A stretch of 64,000 bases of DNA from Arcobacter sp. LC1 (GTDB lineage: Bacteria > Campylobacterota > Campylobacteria > Campylobacterales > Arcobacteraceae). The notes under the pieces are model-generated. The model was not told the DNA's origin and ran no database searches. It was given only the letters and a program-made list of their open reading frames with translations. The translations under genes and the position numbers were made by a program. Positions within the stretch are counted from its first letter, which is position 1. Each line of letters opens with the position of its first letter. The stretch covers positions 289,458 through 353,457 of the forward strand of contig JAACJU010000001.1 in assembly GCA_021378565.1 (NCBI GenBank). Reading direction: 5' to 3'. Below are positions 32,839-41,630 of the stretch, piece after piece.

Positions 32839-34179
32839 TTATTCAGTCAAGTCGCTTAAAAATGTTTTTTTATCAAATTTTAATTTTAAATATGAAGTGA
32901 CTTTTTCTACATCCCTTTGAGCATTTCCTAAGCAAGATGTCGCACCTGGACTTGGAGTCATATTAAATATAATTCCATCTCCTGTATCTATCGAAGCTTC
33001 TCCAAGCATAAGTTTTTTTTCATCTTTATTTAAAACTTGAGGACGAACTCCACCAAATCCTTTTGCATATTCTATGTCATCTTCTTTTAAAGAAGGTACT
33101 ATTTTTCTAGCATCTTTTACAAAAAGTTTTTTATTTATAAAAGGCATTTCAAACATAATGTTTCTAAATATAAAATTTCTAATATCACTATCTTTTAATA
33201 AATCCCAAAAAATCTTAAGAATTTTTCCATCAAGATTCATAGTTTTTATAGCTTCAAAAAAAGTTCCAGATTTATATCTTTCTAATTTTGGCAATACAAG
33301 TGCAGTTGGTCCAAATCTTGTTTTATTATCAAGCAAAATATCAGGATCACCGTGTAAAGCTGCAAAAGGAAGCTTATCATTTTGCACCATATAAACTTTA
33401 CCGTTTAAAAGGTGTTTTTTAGTTACATAAAAACTCCCCGCAACTGAAAGACTTCCCATATGTTTACCATACCCCATATTATGAGCTAGATATAAAGAAT
33501 GAGCTCCAGCATCAACTACTACAAAATCAGCAGTAAAACTATCGCCGTTTTTAGTTTTTAAGGTATAAATATCATCTTTTTTAGTGATTTTAACTACATG
33601 AGAGTTAAAAAATATATCTGTAGTACTTCCCTTGCAAGTTTTTGCTTCTTTTATAAGTTCTTCAGTCATTTTGCCATAATCAACAGTAGTGTATTGGTCT
33701 TTTGCCCCCATAGCTATGATATTATCTGTTCTATCGCTACCATCAGGCATCTCAATCAATTTTGGTTCTAAAGTTTTTATTTTCTTTTTATCCCAAAGTT
33801 CAAGATAAGGAAACAATTCTTTAAATTCTTCATATCTTTTTGTGATAAATTTAACTTCTTCATCCCCTACTCCTAAAGCCATTTTTTGATGTTTAAACAT
33901 AATTTTATTTTCTAGCTTATGGTTCAAACAAAACTTTTCTATCATTTTTGCTGTTCTTCTTGTAATCTGTGCTTTTTCAAGCGTGTAGTTTGTTTCTATA
34001 TCACCTACATGAATAGTTTGTGAATTACTTGTTGCTTTGGTGTTTAATGTAGCTAATTCTTCATATTTTTCGAGCAAGCAAATACTTTTAATATCTGTAT
34101 ATTTTGCCATCTCATAAAACAAAGCTGCACCTGAAATACCACCACCAACAATTACTAAGTTATAATGCTTATCACTCAT
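32839..34179 (-). CDS. mqo: Malate:quinone oxidoreductase (epsilonproteobacterial type)
   Basis: A 446-residue FAD-dependent oxidoreductase with the dinucleotide-binding motif LVIVGGGISGAALFYEMAK at the N-terminus, the second FAD motif ADFVVVDAGAHSLYLA, and a C-terminal FAD-contact segment ending IIFNMTPSPGATSCLGNA. It resembles the Mqo of Helicobacter and Campylobacter, which is divergent from E. coli Mqo. It would oxidise malate to oxaloacetate and reduce menaquinone at the inner membrane. L-2-hydroxyglutarate oxidase (LhgO) has the same fold and is an alternative; the MTPSPGATSC motif favours Mqo. Confidence 0.85.
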   Translation of the reverse strand: MSDKHYNLVIVGGGISGAALFYEMAKYTDIKSICLLEKYEELATLNTKATSNSQTIHVGDIETNYTLEKAQITRRTAKMIEKFCLNHKLENKIMFKHQKMALGVGDEEVKFITKRYEEFKELFPYLELWDKKKIKTLEPKLIEMPDGSDRTDNIIAMGAKDQYTTVDYGKMTEELIKEAKTCKGSTTDIFFNSHVVKITKKDDIYTLKTKNGDSFTADFVVVDAGAHSLYLAHNMGYGKHMGSLSVAGSFYVTKKHLLNGKVYMVQNDKLPFAALHGDPDILLDNKTRFGPTALVLPKLERYKSGTFFEAIKTMNLDGKILKIFWDLLKDSDIRNFIFRNIMFEMPFINKKLFVKDARKIVPSLKEDDIEYAKGFGGVRPQVLNKDEKKLMLGEASIDTGDGIIFNMTPSPGATSCLGNAQRDVEKVTSYLKLKFDKKTFLSDLTE

Positions 34180-34399
34180 TTTAAATCTCCGCTTATTTAA
34201 AGTTTCTTGATATTAAGCTTAACATAAATAGATTTTTTTAAACTGAAATTATATTTTTAATATTAAAATGTTCAATTAAACTATGAAATACTATAAAAAA
34301 ATACTCAAACAAGAAAATATTATATTTTATCTTTTAAGCATTTTTTAGCTAAAATCTATCCTTATATTTAAGTATTTATTTTTATAAGGTTTAGAAAAT

Positions 34400-37132
34400 A
34401 TGGATTACAAAGACACACTATTATTGCCAGAAACAGCTTTTCCTATGCGAGGAAATTTACCGCAAAATGAGCCCAAAAAATACAAAAAATGGGATGATGA
34501 AAAAGTTTATGATAAGATGAAAGAGAAAAGAGCCGAAGCAAAAGAAAGCTTTACTTTGCACGATGGCCCCCCTTATGCAAATGGGAATTTACACATAGGA
34601 CATGCTTTAAACAAAATCTTAAAAGATATGGTTATTAAATATCATTATTTTCAAGGCAAATCCATAAGATATACTCCAGGTTGGGATTGTCATGGTTTGC
34701 CTATTGAGCAAAAAGTTGAAGAAAAAATAGGTAGAGAAAAGAAAAAGCTATTACCTAAAGAAAAGATTAGAGAACTTTGCCGTGAGCATGCTAAAAAATT
34801 TATTGATATTCAAAGAGATGAATTTAAAAACATGGGGGTTTTGGCAGATTGGGACAAGCCATATTTAACTATGGATTTTACTTTTGAAGCTAATATTTAT
34901 AAAGAATTATGCTCTATTGCCAAACAAGGACTAATAATTCAAAGAAGCAAACCTGTGTTTTGGTCATGGGCAGCACAAACTGCTTTGGCTGAAGCTGAAG
35001 TTGAATATAAAGATAAGGTATCGCCTTCAATTTATGTAAGTTTTAAGCTTCAAGATTTCGACGCTAGTATTATTATTTGGACTACAACGCCTTGGACAAT
35101 ACCAGCAAATACTGCAATTGCGTTAAATCCTGATGAACCTTATGTTTTAACAAGCGATAAATACATAGTTGCTAAAGCACTTTTTAAAAGCTTAAAAGAT
35201 GAAGGCATATTAAAAGGCGAAATTACAAAAGAATTAACTTCAAAATCATTAGAGCTAAAACTAGCTACAAATCCGATAAACGGAAGAGATTCAACTATTA
35301 TTTTAGCAAATCATGTTGTGATGGATAGTGGAACAGGCGCAGTACACACAGCTCCTGGACATGGGGAAGAGGATTATAAAGTTGCGCTTAAATACGGACT
35401 TGAAGTTTTAATGCCTGTTGGTCCAAATGGTGCTTATGATGAAACTTTGGTAAAACATAAGCTTCTTCCAAATGCAAAAGATTATGTTGGTATGAATGTT
35501 TTTAAAGCAAATGAGCATATTTTAGAGCTTTTAGGAAGTGCTTTACTTAAAAAAATTGACATAACTCACTCTTACCCACATTGTTGGAGAACGCACAAAC
35601 CTATAATTTTTAGAGCTACTAAACAATGGTTTATCGCACTTGATAAAACCTATGGAAAAAACAAACTAAGCCTTAGAAATCAAGCAAAAAAATCCATGGA
35701 AAATATAAAATTTTATCCAAAATGGGGATTTAATAGACTAAACGCCATGATAGAAAATCGTCCAGATTGGTGTATCTCACGACAAAGAGATTGGGGTGTG
35801 CCTATTGCATTTTTTAAAAATAAAAAAACTAATGAGATTGTTTATGATGAAAAGGTGCTAAATTATATAACCATGATTTTTGAAAAACATGGTTGTGATG
35901 CATGGTATAGTATGAGCATTGAAGAGCTTTTATTTCCAGGAAGTGGACTCAATCCAAAAGATTTAGAAAAAACTATGGATATACTTGATGTTTGGTTTGA
36001 TAGTGGCTCAACACAATTTGCTGTACTTAAATCAAAAGCTTATGACGCAGGTTCATACCCAGCTGATATGTATCTTGAGGGAAGTGACCAGCATAGAGGT
36101 TGGTTTCAATCTTCTTTATTAGTCTCCCTTGCTTCAAGAGAAATAGCACCGTATAAAGAGCTTTTAACTCACGGATTTTGTGTTGATGAAAATGGTGAGA
36201 AAATGAGTAAATCTAAAGGGAATGTAATTGCTCCTGATAAAATACTAAAAGAATTTGGTAGCGAAATACTTAGACTTTGGGTAGCAATGAGTGATTATCA
36301 ATCTGACTTAAAAATCTCAAAAAATATCTTAAAACAAATGAGTGAGCAATATAGAAAAATTAGAAATACTGCTAGATTTTTATTTGCAAATATTAGCGAT
36401 TTAGAAAAGCTAGTTGACTTAAGTAAACTAGGTGTTCTTGATATTTGGATTTTAAAAAGATCAAAAGAGGTTTTTGATGAAATTGATGGGTGTTTTAAAG
36501 CTTATGAATTTTCAAAAGGATTAAACAAACTAAACCAATTTTTAGTAGTTGATTTAAGTGGTATTTATCTTGATGTTTGCAAAGATAGATTATATTGTGA
36601 TGGTAAAAATGATTTACACAGAAGTTCTTCTCAAACTGTAATGGCCATGATATGCACTAAACTAATCTCTTGTCTAGCTCCAATTTTGACATACACTATG
36701 GATGAGCTTTTAGAATATGCACCAAAACTTATCAAAAAAGACTATAAAGATATTTTTGGCTTTGAAAATTACGAGCTTCCTAATATTAAATCTAGCTTTA
36801 ATGAAAACTTTTTATTAAAAGCTAAAGAGAAATTTAGTGAAATTATAGATAAACTAAAAAAAGAAAAAGAGATTAAAAGTACTCTTGAACTTGAAATTCA
36901 TACAAGTTGTGATATTATAAAAGATATTTCAAAACTTGAGCTAGAAGATTGGTTTTTAGTTAGTAATATTTCGTCTTCAAAAACAATAAATATCCTAAGC
37001 CAATTTCAAGTTGATGATGTAGAATTTCATATTTCAAAAATCAGTGCTTATAAGTGTCCAAGGTGTTGGAAATATAAAAGCGAAGCTGAGGATAAGCTTT
37101 GCCAAAGATGTGAAGGTGTGATTAAAAAATGA
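34400..37132 (+). CDS. ileS: Isoleucyl-tRNA synthetase
   Basis: The 910-residue class I synthetase has the HIGH motif in ANGNLHIGHALNKILKDM, the editing (CP1) domain with IIWTTTPWTIPANTAIALNP and TGAVHTAPGHGEEDY, the KMSKS motif in GEKMSKSKGNVI, and a C-terminal zinc finger CPRCWKYK and CQRC. All catalytic features are intact. It charges tRNA-Ile and hydrolyses mischarged valine. Its TGA overlaps the ATG of a 36-codon gene. Upstream about 220 bases separate it from the divergent mqo gene. Confidence 0.97.
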   Translation: MDYKDTLLLPETAFPMRGNLPQNEPKKYKKWDDEKVYDKMKEKRAEAKESFTLHDGPPYANGNLHIGHALNKILKDMVIKYHYFQGKSIRYTPGWDCHGLPIEQKVEEKIGREKKKLLPKEKIRELCREHAKKFIDIQRDEFKNMGVLADWDKPYLTMDFTFEANIYKELCSIAKQGLIIQRSKPVFWSWAAQTALAEAEVEYKDKVSPSIYVSFKLQDFDASIIIWTTTPWTIPANTAIALNPDEPYVLTSDKYIVAKALFKSLKDEGILKGEITKELTSKSLELKLATNPINGRDSTIILANHVVMDSGTGAVHTAPGHGEEDYKVALKYGLEVLMPVGPNGAYDETLVKHKLLPNAKDYVGMNVFKANEHILELLGSALLKKIDITHSYPHCWRTHKPIIFRATKQWFIALDKTYGKNKLSLRNQAKKSMENIKFYPKWGFNRLNAMIENRPDWCISRQRDWGVPIAFFKNKKTNEIVYDEKVLNYITMIFEKHGCDAWYSMSIEELLFPGSGLNPKDLEKTMDILDVWFDSGSTQFAVLKSKAYDAGSYPADMYLEGSDQHRGWFQSSLLVSLASREIAPYKELLTHGFCVDENGEKMSKSKGNVIAPDKILKEFGSEILRLWVAMSDYQSDLKISKNILKQMSEQYRKIRNTARFLFANISDLEKLVDLSKLGVLDIWILKRSKEVFDEIDGCFKAYEFSKGLNKLNQFLVVDLSGIYLDVCKDRLYCDGKNDLHRSSSQTVMAMICTKLISCLAPILTYTMDELLEYAPKLIKKDYKDIFGFENYELPNIKSSFNENFLLKAKEKFSEIIDKLKKEKEIKSTLELEIHTSCDIIKDISKLELEDWFLVSNISSSKTINILSQFQVDDVEFHISKISAYKCPRCWKYKSEAEDKLCQRCEGVIKK

Positions 37133-37239
37133 CCGAGCCAATAAGTTTTACCGTTATCTTTATAACTATACTTGTATTAGCGATAATTTCAGCTCTTAGC
37201 ATAGCTTATATTAAGTACAATAAACCTAAAAAAAGATAA
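37129..37239 (+). CDS. 36-residue membrane peptide between ileS and the NFU gene
   Basis: The ATG overlaps the ileS stop (ATGA), and the frame of 36 codons encodes MTEPISFTVIFITILVLAII, then SALSIAYIKYNKPKKR: a short acidic N-terminus, one membrane helix and a basic tail, consistent with an N-out, C-in inner-membrane peptide. It ends 3 bases before the NFU gene, so all three are one operon. I do not know a family. The exact coupling with both neighbours supports that it is translated. Confidence 0.6.
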   Translation: MTEPISFTVIFITILVLAIISALSIAYIKYNKPKKR

Positions 37240-37242
37240 GTT

Positions 37243-37524
37243 ATGATGCCCTTTAGTGATGAAGATTTAAAACCAGTCGTAGAAAAAACTCTTCTTACTA
37301 AAGTAGTGCCGATTTTAGCAAAATATCAAGGCTCTATTGAGCTTATTGATGTAAAAGATGCTAAAATTTATGTGAGTTTAACAGGTGCTTGTGGCTCTTG
37401 TCCTGCTAGTGCAAATACACTTAAGTTTATAGTACAAAAAGCATTAAGAGACCAAATTCATCCTGAACTAGAAGTAATTAGCACTAAGACTAAAAAGAAT
37501 TCAAGGCTAAAAAATGCTTTATAA
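37243..37524 (+). CDS. NFU-domain iron-sulfur scaffold protein
   Basis: The 93-residue protein consists of a single NifU C-terminal-type (NFU) domain with the ligand motif LTGACGSCPASANTLKF, where the two cysteines of CxxC bind a cluster between two subunits. The VPILAKYQGSIELIDVKDAK segment is also typical. It delivers Fe-S clusters to apoproteins. It lies in an operon after ileS and overlaps the start of the next gene by 11 bases. Confidence 0.92.
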   Translation: MMPFSDEDLKPVVEKTLLTKVVPILAKYQGSIELIDVKDAKIYVSLTGACGSCPASANTLKFIVQKALRDQIHPELEVISTKTKKNSRLKNAL

Positions 37525-38107
37525 AAAACGATTAGAAGAGCAAGCAAGTATAAATTTTGAACTAAAAGATTTCAAAAATGCACTTTTTTTCTATTCACAA
37601 TTAAGCTCACAAGAACCAAATAATAAAAAATACAAATTATATGCTTTGCTTTGTGATTTAGCTAGTGAAGATGAAGAAAAAGCCTTATCATTATATGATT
37701 ATTTTAGTATAGAACAAAATCAAACAAGTGAAACTCAAGCTTTAGAAAAAATTCATTCAATAGTCCAAGATTATGATGGAAATATTGATAAAATGTTAGA
37801 TTTACTGGGCAATATAAATATGCAAAACTTCGAATCTTTGGACGCAATTAATTATAATGATTTCAAGGAATTAGTGCAAAATAGAGGCTCTTTTAAACAA
37901 GCTTTTGAAGATATTATGTTTAGTACAAAAGTAGCGATTGAAAACAAAGATGATTTTTTTGATTTTGTAAATAAATTAATCGATAACAATTTTAACAATA
38001 CGGCCTACAGCTATCTTGATGGCTTTTATGAGTATTTCTCTTACGATAAAAGACAAGAAGAACTATACAAAAAACTAGAAGAAAAGAATATTGAACTTAA
38101 ACATTAG
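37514..38107 (+). CDS. Conserved-looking hypothetical protein, helical, TPR-like start
   Basis: The 197-residue, acidic and helical protein has an N-terminal segment like a tetratricopeptide hairpin (INFELKDFKNALFFYSQLSS). There is no signal peptide, membrane segment or enzyme motif. The gene overlaps the NFU gene (11 bases) and murE (17 bases), and a gene of unknown function in the comparable place between nifU-like and murE genes is known to me from C. jejuni. Function unknown. Confidence 0.7.
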   Translation: MLYKKRLEEQASINFELKDFKNALFFYSQLSSQEPNNKKYKLYALLCDLASEDEEKALSLYDYFSIEQNQTSETQALEKIHSIVQDYDGNIDKMLDLLGNINMQNFESLDAINYNDFKELVQNRGSFKQAFEDIMFSTKVAIENKDDFFDFVNKLIDNNFNNTAYSYLDGFYEYFSYDKRQEELYKKLEEKNIELKH

Positions 38108-39386
38108 GGGTACTTTTTTTAGTGATGATACTTCAAATTATGAAAAAGATTGTATATTTATAAAATCACAAAATAATCAAAAATACTTAGATACTAAAAC
38201 TTTAAAAAATTTAGAAAAAACTGCAAGAAAAGTAATACTAAGTTCAGAGCTTAAAAACTATATTGATTTAACAAAAATCAAAATCATAGGAATCACAGGA
38301 ACAAATGGGAAAACAACAACAGCATCTTTAATCCATCATTTGCTTCAAAAATCTGGTTTTAAATCAGCACTTCAAGGAACTAGAGGCTTTTTTATAAATG
38401 AAGAAAAAATAAAATCTTATAGCTTAACGACTCCAACTCAGCTAGAAAATTTTGCAAATATTGCAGAGGCTTTAGATAAATCTTGTAATTTTTTTGTGAT
38501 GGAAGTAAGCTCACACGCTTTAGCTCAAAATAGAATTGAAGGCTTAGAGTTTGGATTAAAGATTCTAAGTAACATCACCCAAGACCATCTTGATTATCAT
38601 AAAACTTTAGAAGAATATAGAAGAGTTAAAAATTCTTTTTTTCAAGATGAGGGGCTAAAACTAATAAATGCAGATGATAAATATGCAAAATATTACAAAA
38701 AAAATGCCTATACTTATGCCTTAGAAAATAATGCAGATTTTAAAATAAAAAGTTTTAAATTAAAGCCAAAACTTGAAGCAAGATTAGTTGCCAAAAATGA
38801 AGATATTGTTTTTCATTCTTCCTTGCTTGGTATTTTTAATATTTATAATCAAATCTCAGCTCTAGCAGGAGTTTTTTTACTTACTAACAAAAACCTAAAA
38901 GAGCTAGGAATTTTTTTGGAAGATTTTGGAGTTCTTGCTGGAAGAATGGAAATAATCTCAACAAGTCCTTTGATTATAGTTGATTTTGCTCATACCCCAG
39001 ATGGACTAGAGCAAGTTTTTAAAAGTTTTGAAAATAAAAATATCATAGCTCTTTTTGGTGCGGGTGGAGATAGGGATAAATCAAAAAGAAAAATTATGGG
39101 TGAACTTGCAAACAAATATTGTAAAAAAATATTTTTAACAAACGATAATCCAAGATTTGAAGATGAAAAAAATATTTTAGATGACATTGCAAGTGGAATA
39201 ACAAATAAGAATATTTTAAACATTATACCAAATAGAAAAGAAGCTATCAAAAAAGCTTACCATATAATGGATAGGGGAAAAGATGTTCTTCTAGTTTTAG
39301 GAAAAGGAGATGAGCCTTTCGAGCTTTTGAAAGGTAAAAAAATAATACAAAATGATAAAGACATCATAGAAAAACTTTTATTATAA
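38091..39386 (+). CDS. murE: UDP-MurNAc-tripeptide synthetase
   Basis: This 431-residue Mur ligase adds the third amino acid of the peptidoglycan stem peptide. The P-loop is IIGITGTNGKTTTASLIHH, followed by SYSLTTPTQLENF, VMEVSSHALAQNRIEG, QDHLDYHKTLEEY and, in the C-terminal domain, FGAGGDRDKSKR and LTNDNPRFED. The DNPR motif indicates meso-diaminopimelate as substrate. It is slightly shorter than E. coli MurE, mainly in the N-terminal domain, as is usual in this group. The start is a TTG within the upstream gene. Confidence 0.95.
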   Translation: MNLNIRGTFFSDDTSNYEKDCIFIKSQNNQKYLDTKTLKNLEKTARKVILSSELKNYIDLTKIKIIGITGTNGKTTTASLIHHLLQKSGFKSALQGTRGFFINEEKIKSYSLTTPTQLENFANIAEALDKSCNFFVMEVSSHALAQNRIEGLEFGLKILSNITQDHLDYHKTLEEYRRVKNSFFQDEGLKLINADDKYAKYYKKNAYTYALENNADFKIKSFKLKPKLEARLVAKNEDIVFHSSLLGIFNIYNQISALAGVFLLTNKNLKELGIFLEDFGVLAGRMEIISTSPLIIVDFAHTPDGLEQVFKSFENKNIIALFGAGGDRDKSKRKIMGELANKYCKKIFLTNDNPRFEDEKNILDDIASGITNKNILNIIPNRKEAIKKAYHIMDRGKDVLLVLGKGDEPFELLKGKKIIQNDKDIIEKLLL

Positions 39387-39518
39387 AATAAATTTTACCC
39401 AAATAAAATACATTTTTTACTTAATATTACTTAATAAATCTTATCTACTTTAATATTTACTAATCCTCTTATCAAAAAAACACTATGATTAAAACAATCT
39501 TATTTAAAGGTCAAAAAA

Positions 39519-39857
39519 ATGCATGGGGGAGAGAGAAAGCTCAGTCAAACAAAGAAAATTGAGCTTTTACTTAAGGAATATGAACAAATTGCAGTTTGCA
39601 CTAATAAAAAAAATTGTTTAGATAAAGAAATTGTTTTAAAAATATATAAAAAAATTGAAAACTCTTTTTCTAAAGTAGCAAAACTGAGAAAAGAAAATCT
39701 AAAAAATGAAACGATATTTTATATAGTTTTTGTTTTTTTAGAGATTTTCGAAAATAGTGATAAAGATTTTTTCAATAAACACTTAAAATATCAAATAGAT
39801 TATTATAAAAAAAACGGCCTAAGAAAAGAGCTAAATCACATGTATTTTAATTCCTAA
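39519..39857 (+). CDS. Hypothetical protein, small and basic
   Basis: The 112-residue helical protein starts MHGGERKLSQTKKIELLLKE at an ATG with AAAGG upstream. It has no signal peptide or clear membrane segment; a hydrophobic stretch ETIFYIVFVFLEIFE lies mid-sequence. The composition is rich in lysine and glutamate. It has its own 130-base upstream space after murE and is convergent with the secretin pseudogene. I recognise no family. Confidence 0.5.
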   Translation: MHGGERKLSQTKKIELLLKEYEQIAVCTNKKNCLDKEIVLKIYKKIENSFSKVAKLRKENLKNETIFYIVFVFLEIFENSDKDFFNKHLKYQIDYYKKNGLRKELNHMYFNS

Positions 39858-39913
39858 AAAATTAGAGATTAAAGGCTAGAAGTTAAAATTCTTATAATAA
39901 TCTAGTCAAAGCT

Positions 39914-41457
39914 TCAAGATTTAGTTTTATTTTCATCCATTATATTTATAAGCTTTTTAGTATAAATATTTTCAAGTTTTTTTAATCTTGCAAGTTTTAG
40001 TCTAAGTTTAGATAAATCTGCGCTTGTTGGCACTATAAAAGGCGTTATAATGATAAGTAAATTAACTTTATCATCAACTTCCATTTTATCTCTGAATAAA
40101 CTCCCAATCAAAGGAATATTGCCAAAAAATGGAACTTTTGTTTGGATTAAATCCTTATTTGTTTTAATAAGCCCACCCAAAATAGCAGCTTGCCCACTAT
40201 TTACTATACTTATTGTTTTAACTACTTTTTTACTTGTATCTGGGTTTTGCTCGTCACTTGAATTTGGTTTAATCCCCTCAAGCTTTGCTAAGATTTCTAA
40301 GGTTACTTTTGAATTGCTAGAGATTCTAGGGCGCACTCTTAAACTTAGCCCAATATCTTCTCTTCTAAATGATGCAGTAGTACCAGAACTTGCTGTTGTA
40401 GTGCCTGTTTGAAAGCTTTTAGTCTCACCTACATAGATATAGCTTTCTTCATTGTTTACACAAAGTATAGAGGGTTCTGATATTATATTTACAGCTTGAT
40501 CTCTTTTTAGCAAGTCTAGCGCTATTGAGACACCCAAAAGGCTTGATACATTAGAATTTTTACCAAGATATTTTGAAATATCTGTTCTTTTGAGTAGTTC
40601 TCCTCCTAAGTTTGCTGAAAAAACTCCAAAATCATTATCAAAGCCAACAAGTCCATATTTTACACCTATTTTTTTTATTTTTCTTTGGCTAATTTCTATG
40701 ATTTTAGCTTGAACATACACTTGAGGTTTTGGTAAATCAAGACGTTTCAATAATACTAAAAGCTTTGATATTTCTTCTTTTTGACCAAGCATAATCAAAG
40801 AATTTGATTCTTTATCGCTAGAAAATAAAGGTTTTTTATTTGGAGCTTTAAACACTTTGGATTTTAATAAAGTATTTAAAATATTTAAAGCATTTTTAGC
40901 CTCGATATTTTTCAGCGAAACTACTCTTATAACTTCTTGTAAATTTGGAGATTTTTTATCAATTCGTTTGATATATGCTTTTAAATATTTAAGAATAAAA
41001 GCACTAGCATTTATAAGTAAAGTATTATTTTTTTCATCAAGTAAAATACTTATATTTTGAAGCTCTTTTTTGTCTAAACTTTGGCTTAAATCTTTTAGTA
41101 AGGCTAATCTTAGCTCTTTTGCCCCTATATTTTTATAATTGCTAATTTTGTAAATTTATGTATCTTCTTGGTTTTAATAATCTCGTAAATATTTTTCTTT
41201 TTAACAAGTTTATAGCCCTTATCTTCTAAACTTTGTCTTAAAATACTTAGAAGTTTAGTTTTCAAAATCTTCTTTTTCGAAACAAAATTTATCTTAGATT
41301 TTATATTATAGTCTGATAGAATACTAATATTATTTATTTTTGCAGTTAATTCTATTAGTTTTTGAATTTTTATTGATTTAGCATTAAAATCGATATATTC
41401 ACTTGCATAAACAATTTGGAGAAAAAGTAAAAAAATCAAAGCATATTTTCTAAGCAT
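39914..41457 (-). pseudogene. Decayed second type II secretin gene (gspD-like)
   Basis: The gene is broken into two frames. The 5' part (41125-41457) encodes a signal peptide and N0 domain ending near KKNIYEIIKTKKIHKFTK, parallel to residues 1-113 of the intact GspD at 24656. The 3' part is open from 41155 to 39914 and lacks a plausible start. It resumes at a place equivalent to residue 195 of GspD (ELRLALLKDLSQSL), runs through an N3-like segment (SLKNIEAKNALNILNTL) and a complete-looking secretin domain (IISEPSILCVNNEESYIYVG, then AILGGLIKTNK). Thus about 80 residues around the N1 domain are deleted and the frame is shifted at the junction. No other gsp genes are adjacent. Confidence 0.85.
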
Positions 41458-41473
41458 TTTTTATCTTTCTATT

Positions 41474-41504
41474 ATGGTATTTAAATACCATTGATTATAA
41501 TCAA
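41474..41504. repeat. Two adjoining perfect palindromes upstream of the secretin pseudogene
   Basis: ATGGTATTTAAATACCAT (18 bp) and TTGATTATAATCAA (14 bp) are both perfect palindromes and share one base. They lie between the divergent secretin pseudogene and a small frame at 41571, in the position of operators. Dimeric repressor binding is a possibility. Confidence 0.45.
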
Positions 41505-41570
41505 ATTTTCATTAATAAGTATAATATTAAAATAAATAATTTATTAATATTTAATATATTGGAGATTTTA

Positions 41571-41624
41571 TGAAGATAATTATTGAGAATTTAGCTTACA
41601 AGCTAAAAGATTTTAGCTTGTGAA
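41571..41624 (+). other. Possible 17-codon leader-like frame ending in a hairpin
   Basis: An ATG preceded by TTGGAGA begins a 17-codon frame, MKIIIENLAYKLKDFSL, that ends in a TGA. Its last third coincides with a perfect inverted repeat ACAAGCTAAAA-GA-TTTTAGCTTGT at 41598-41621. The layout resembles a leader peptide with an attenuator-like stem, but nothing is encoded downstream on this strand and no T-run follows. It may instead serve as a 3' stem for the AsmA-like gene on the minus strand. Confidence 0.25.
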
Positions 41625-41630
41625 GTATAT

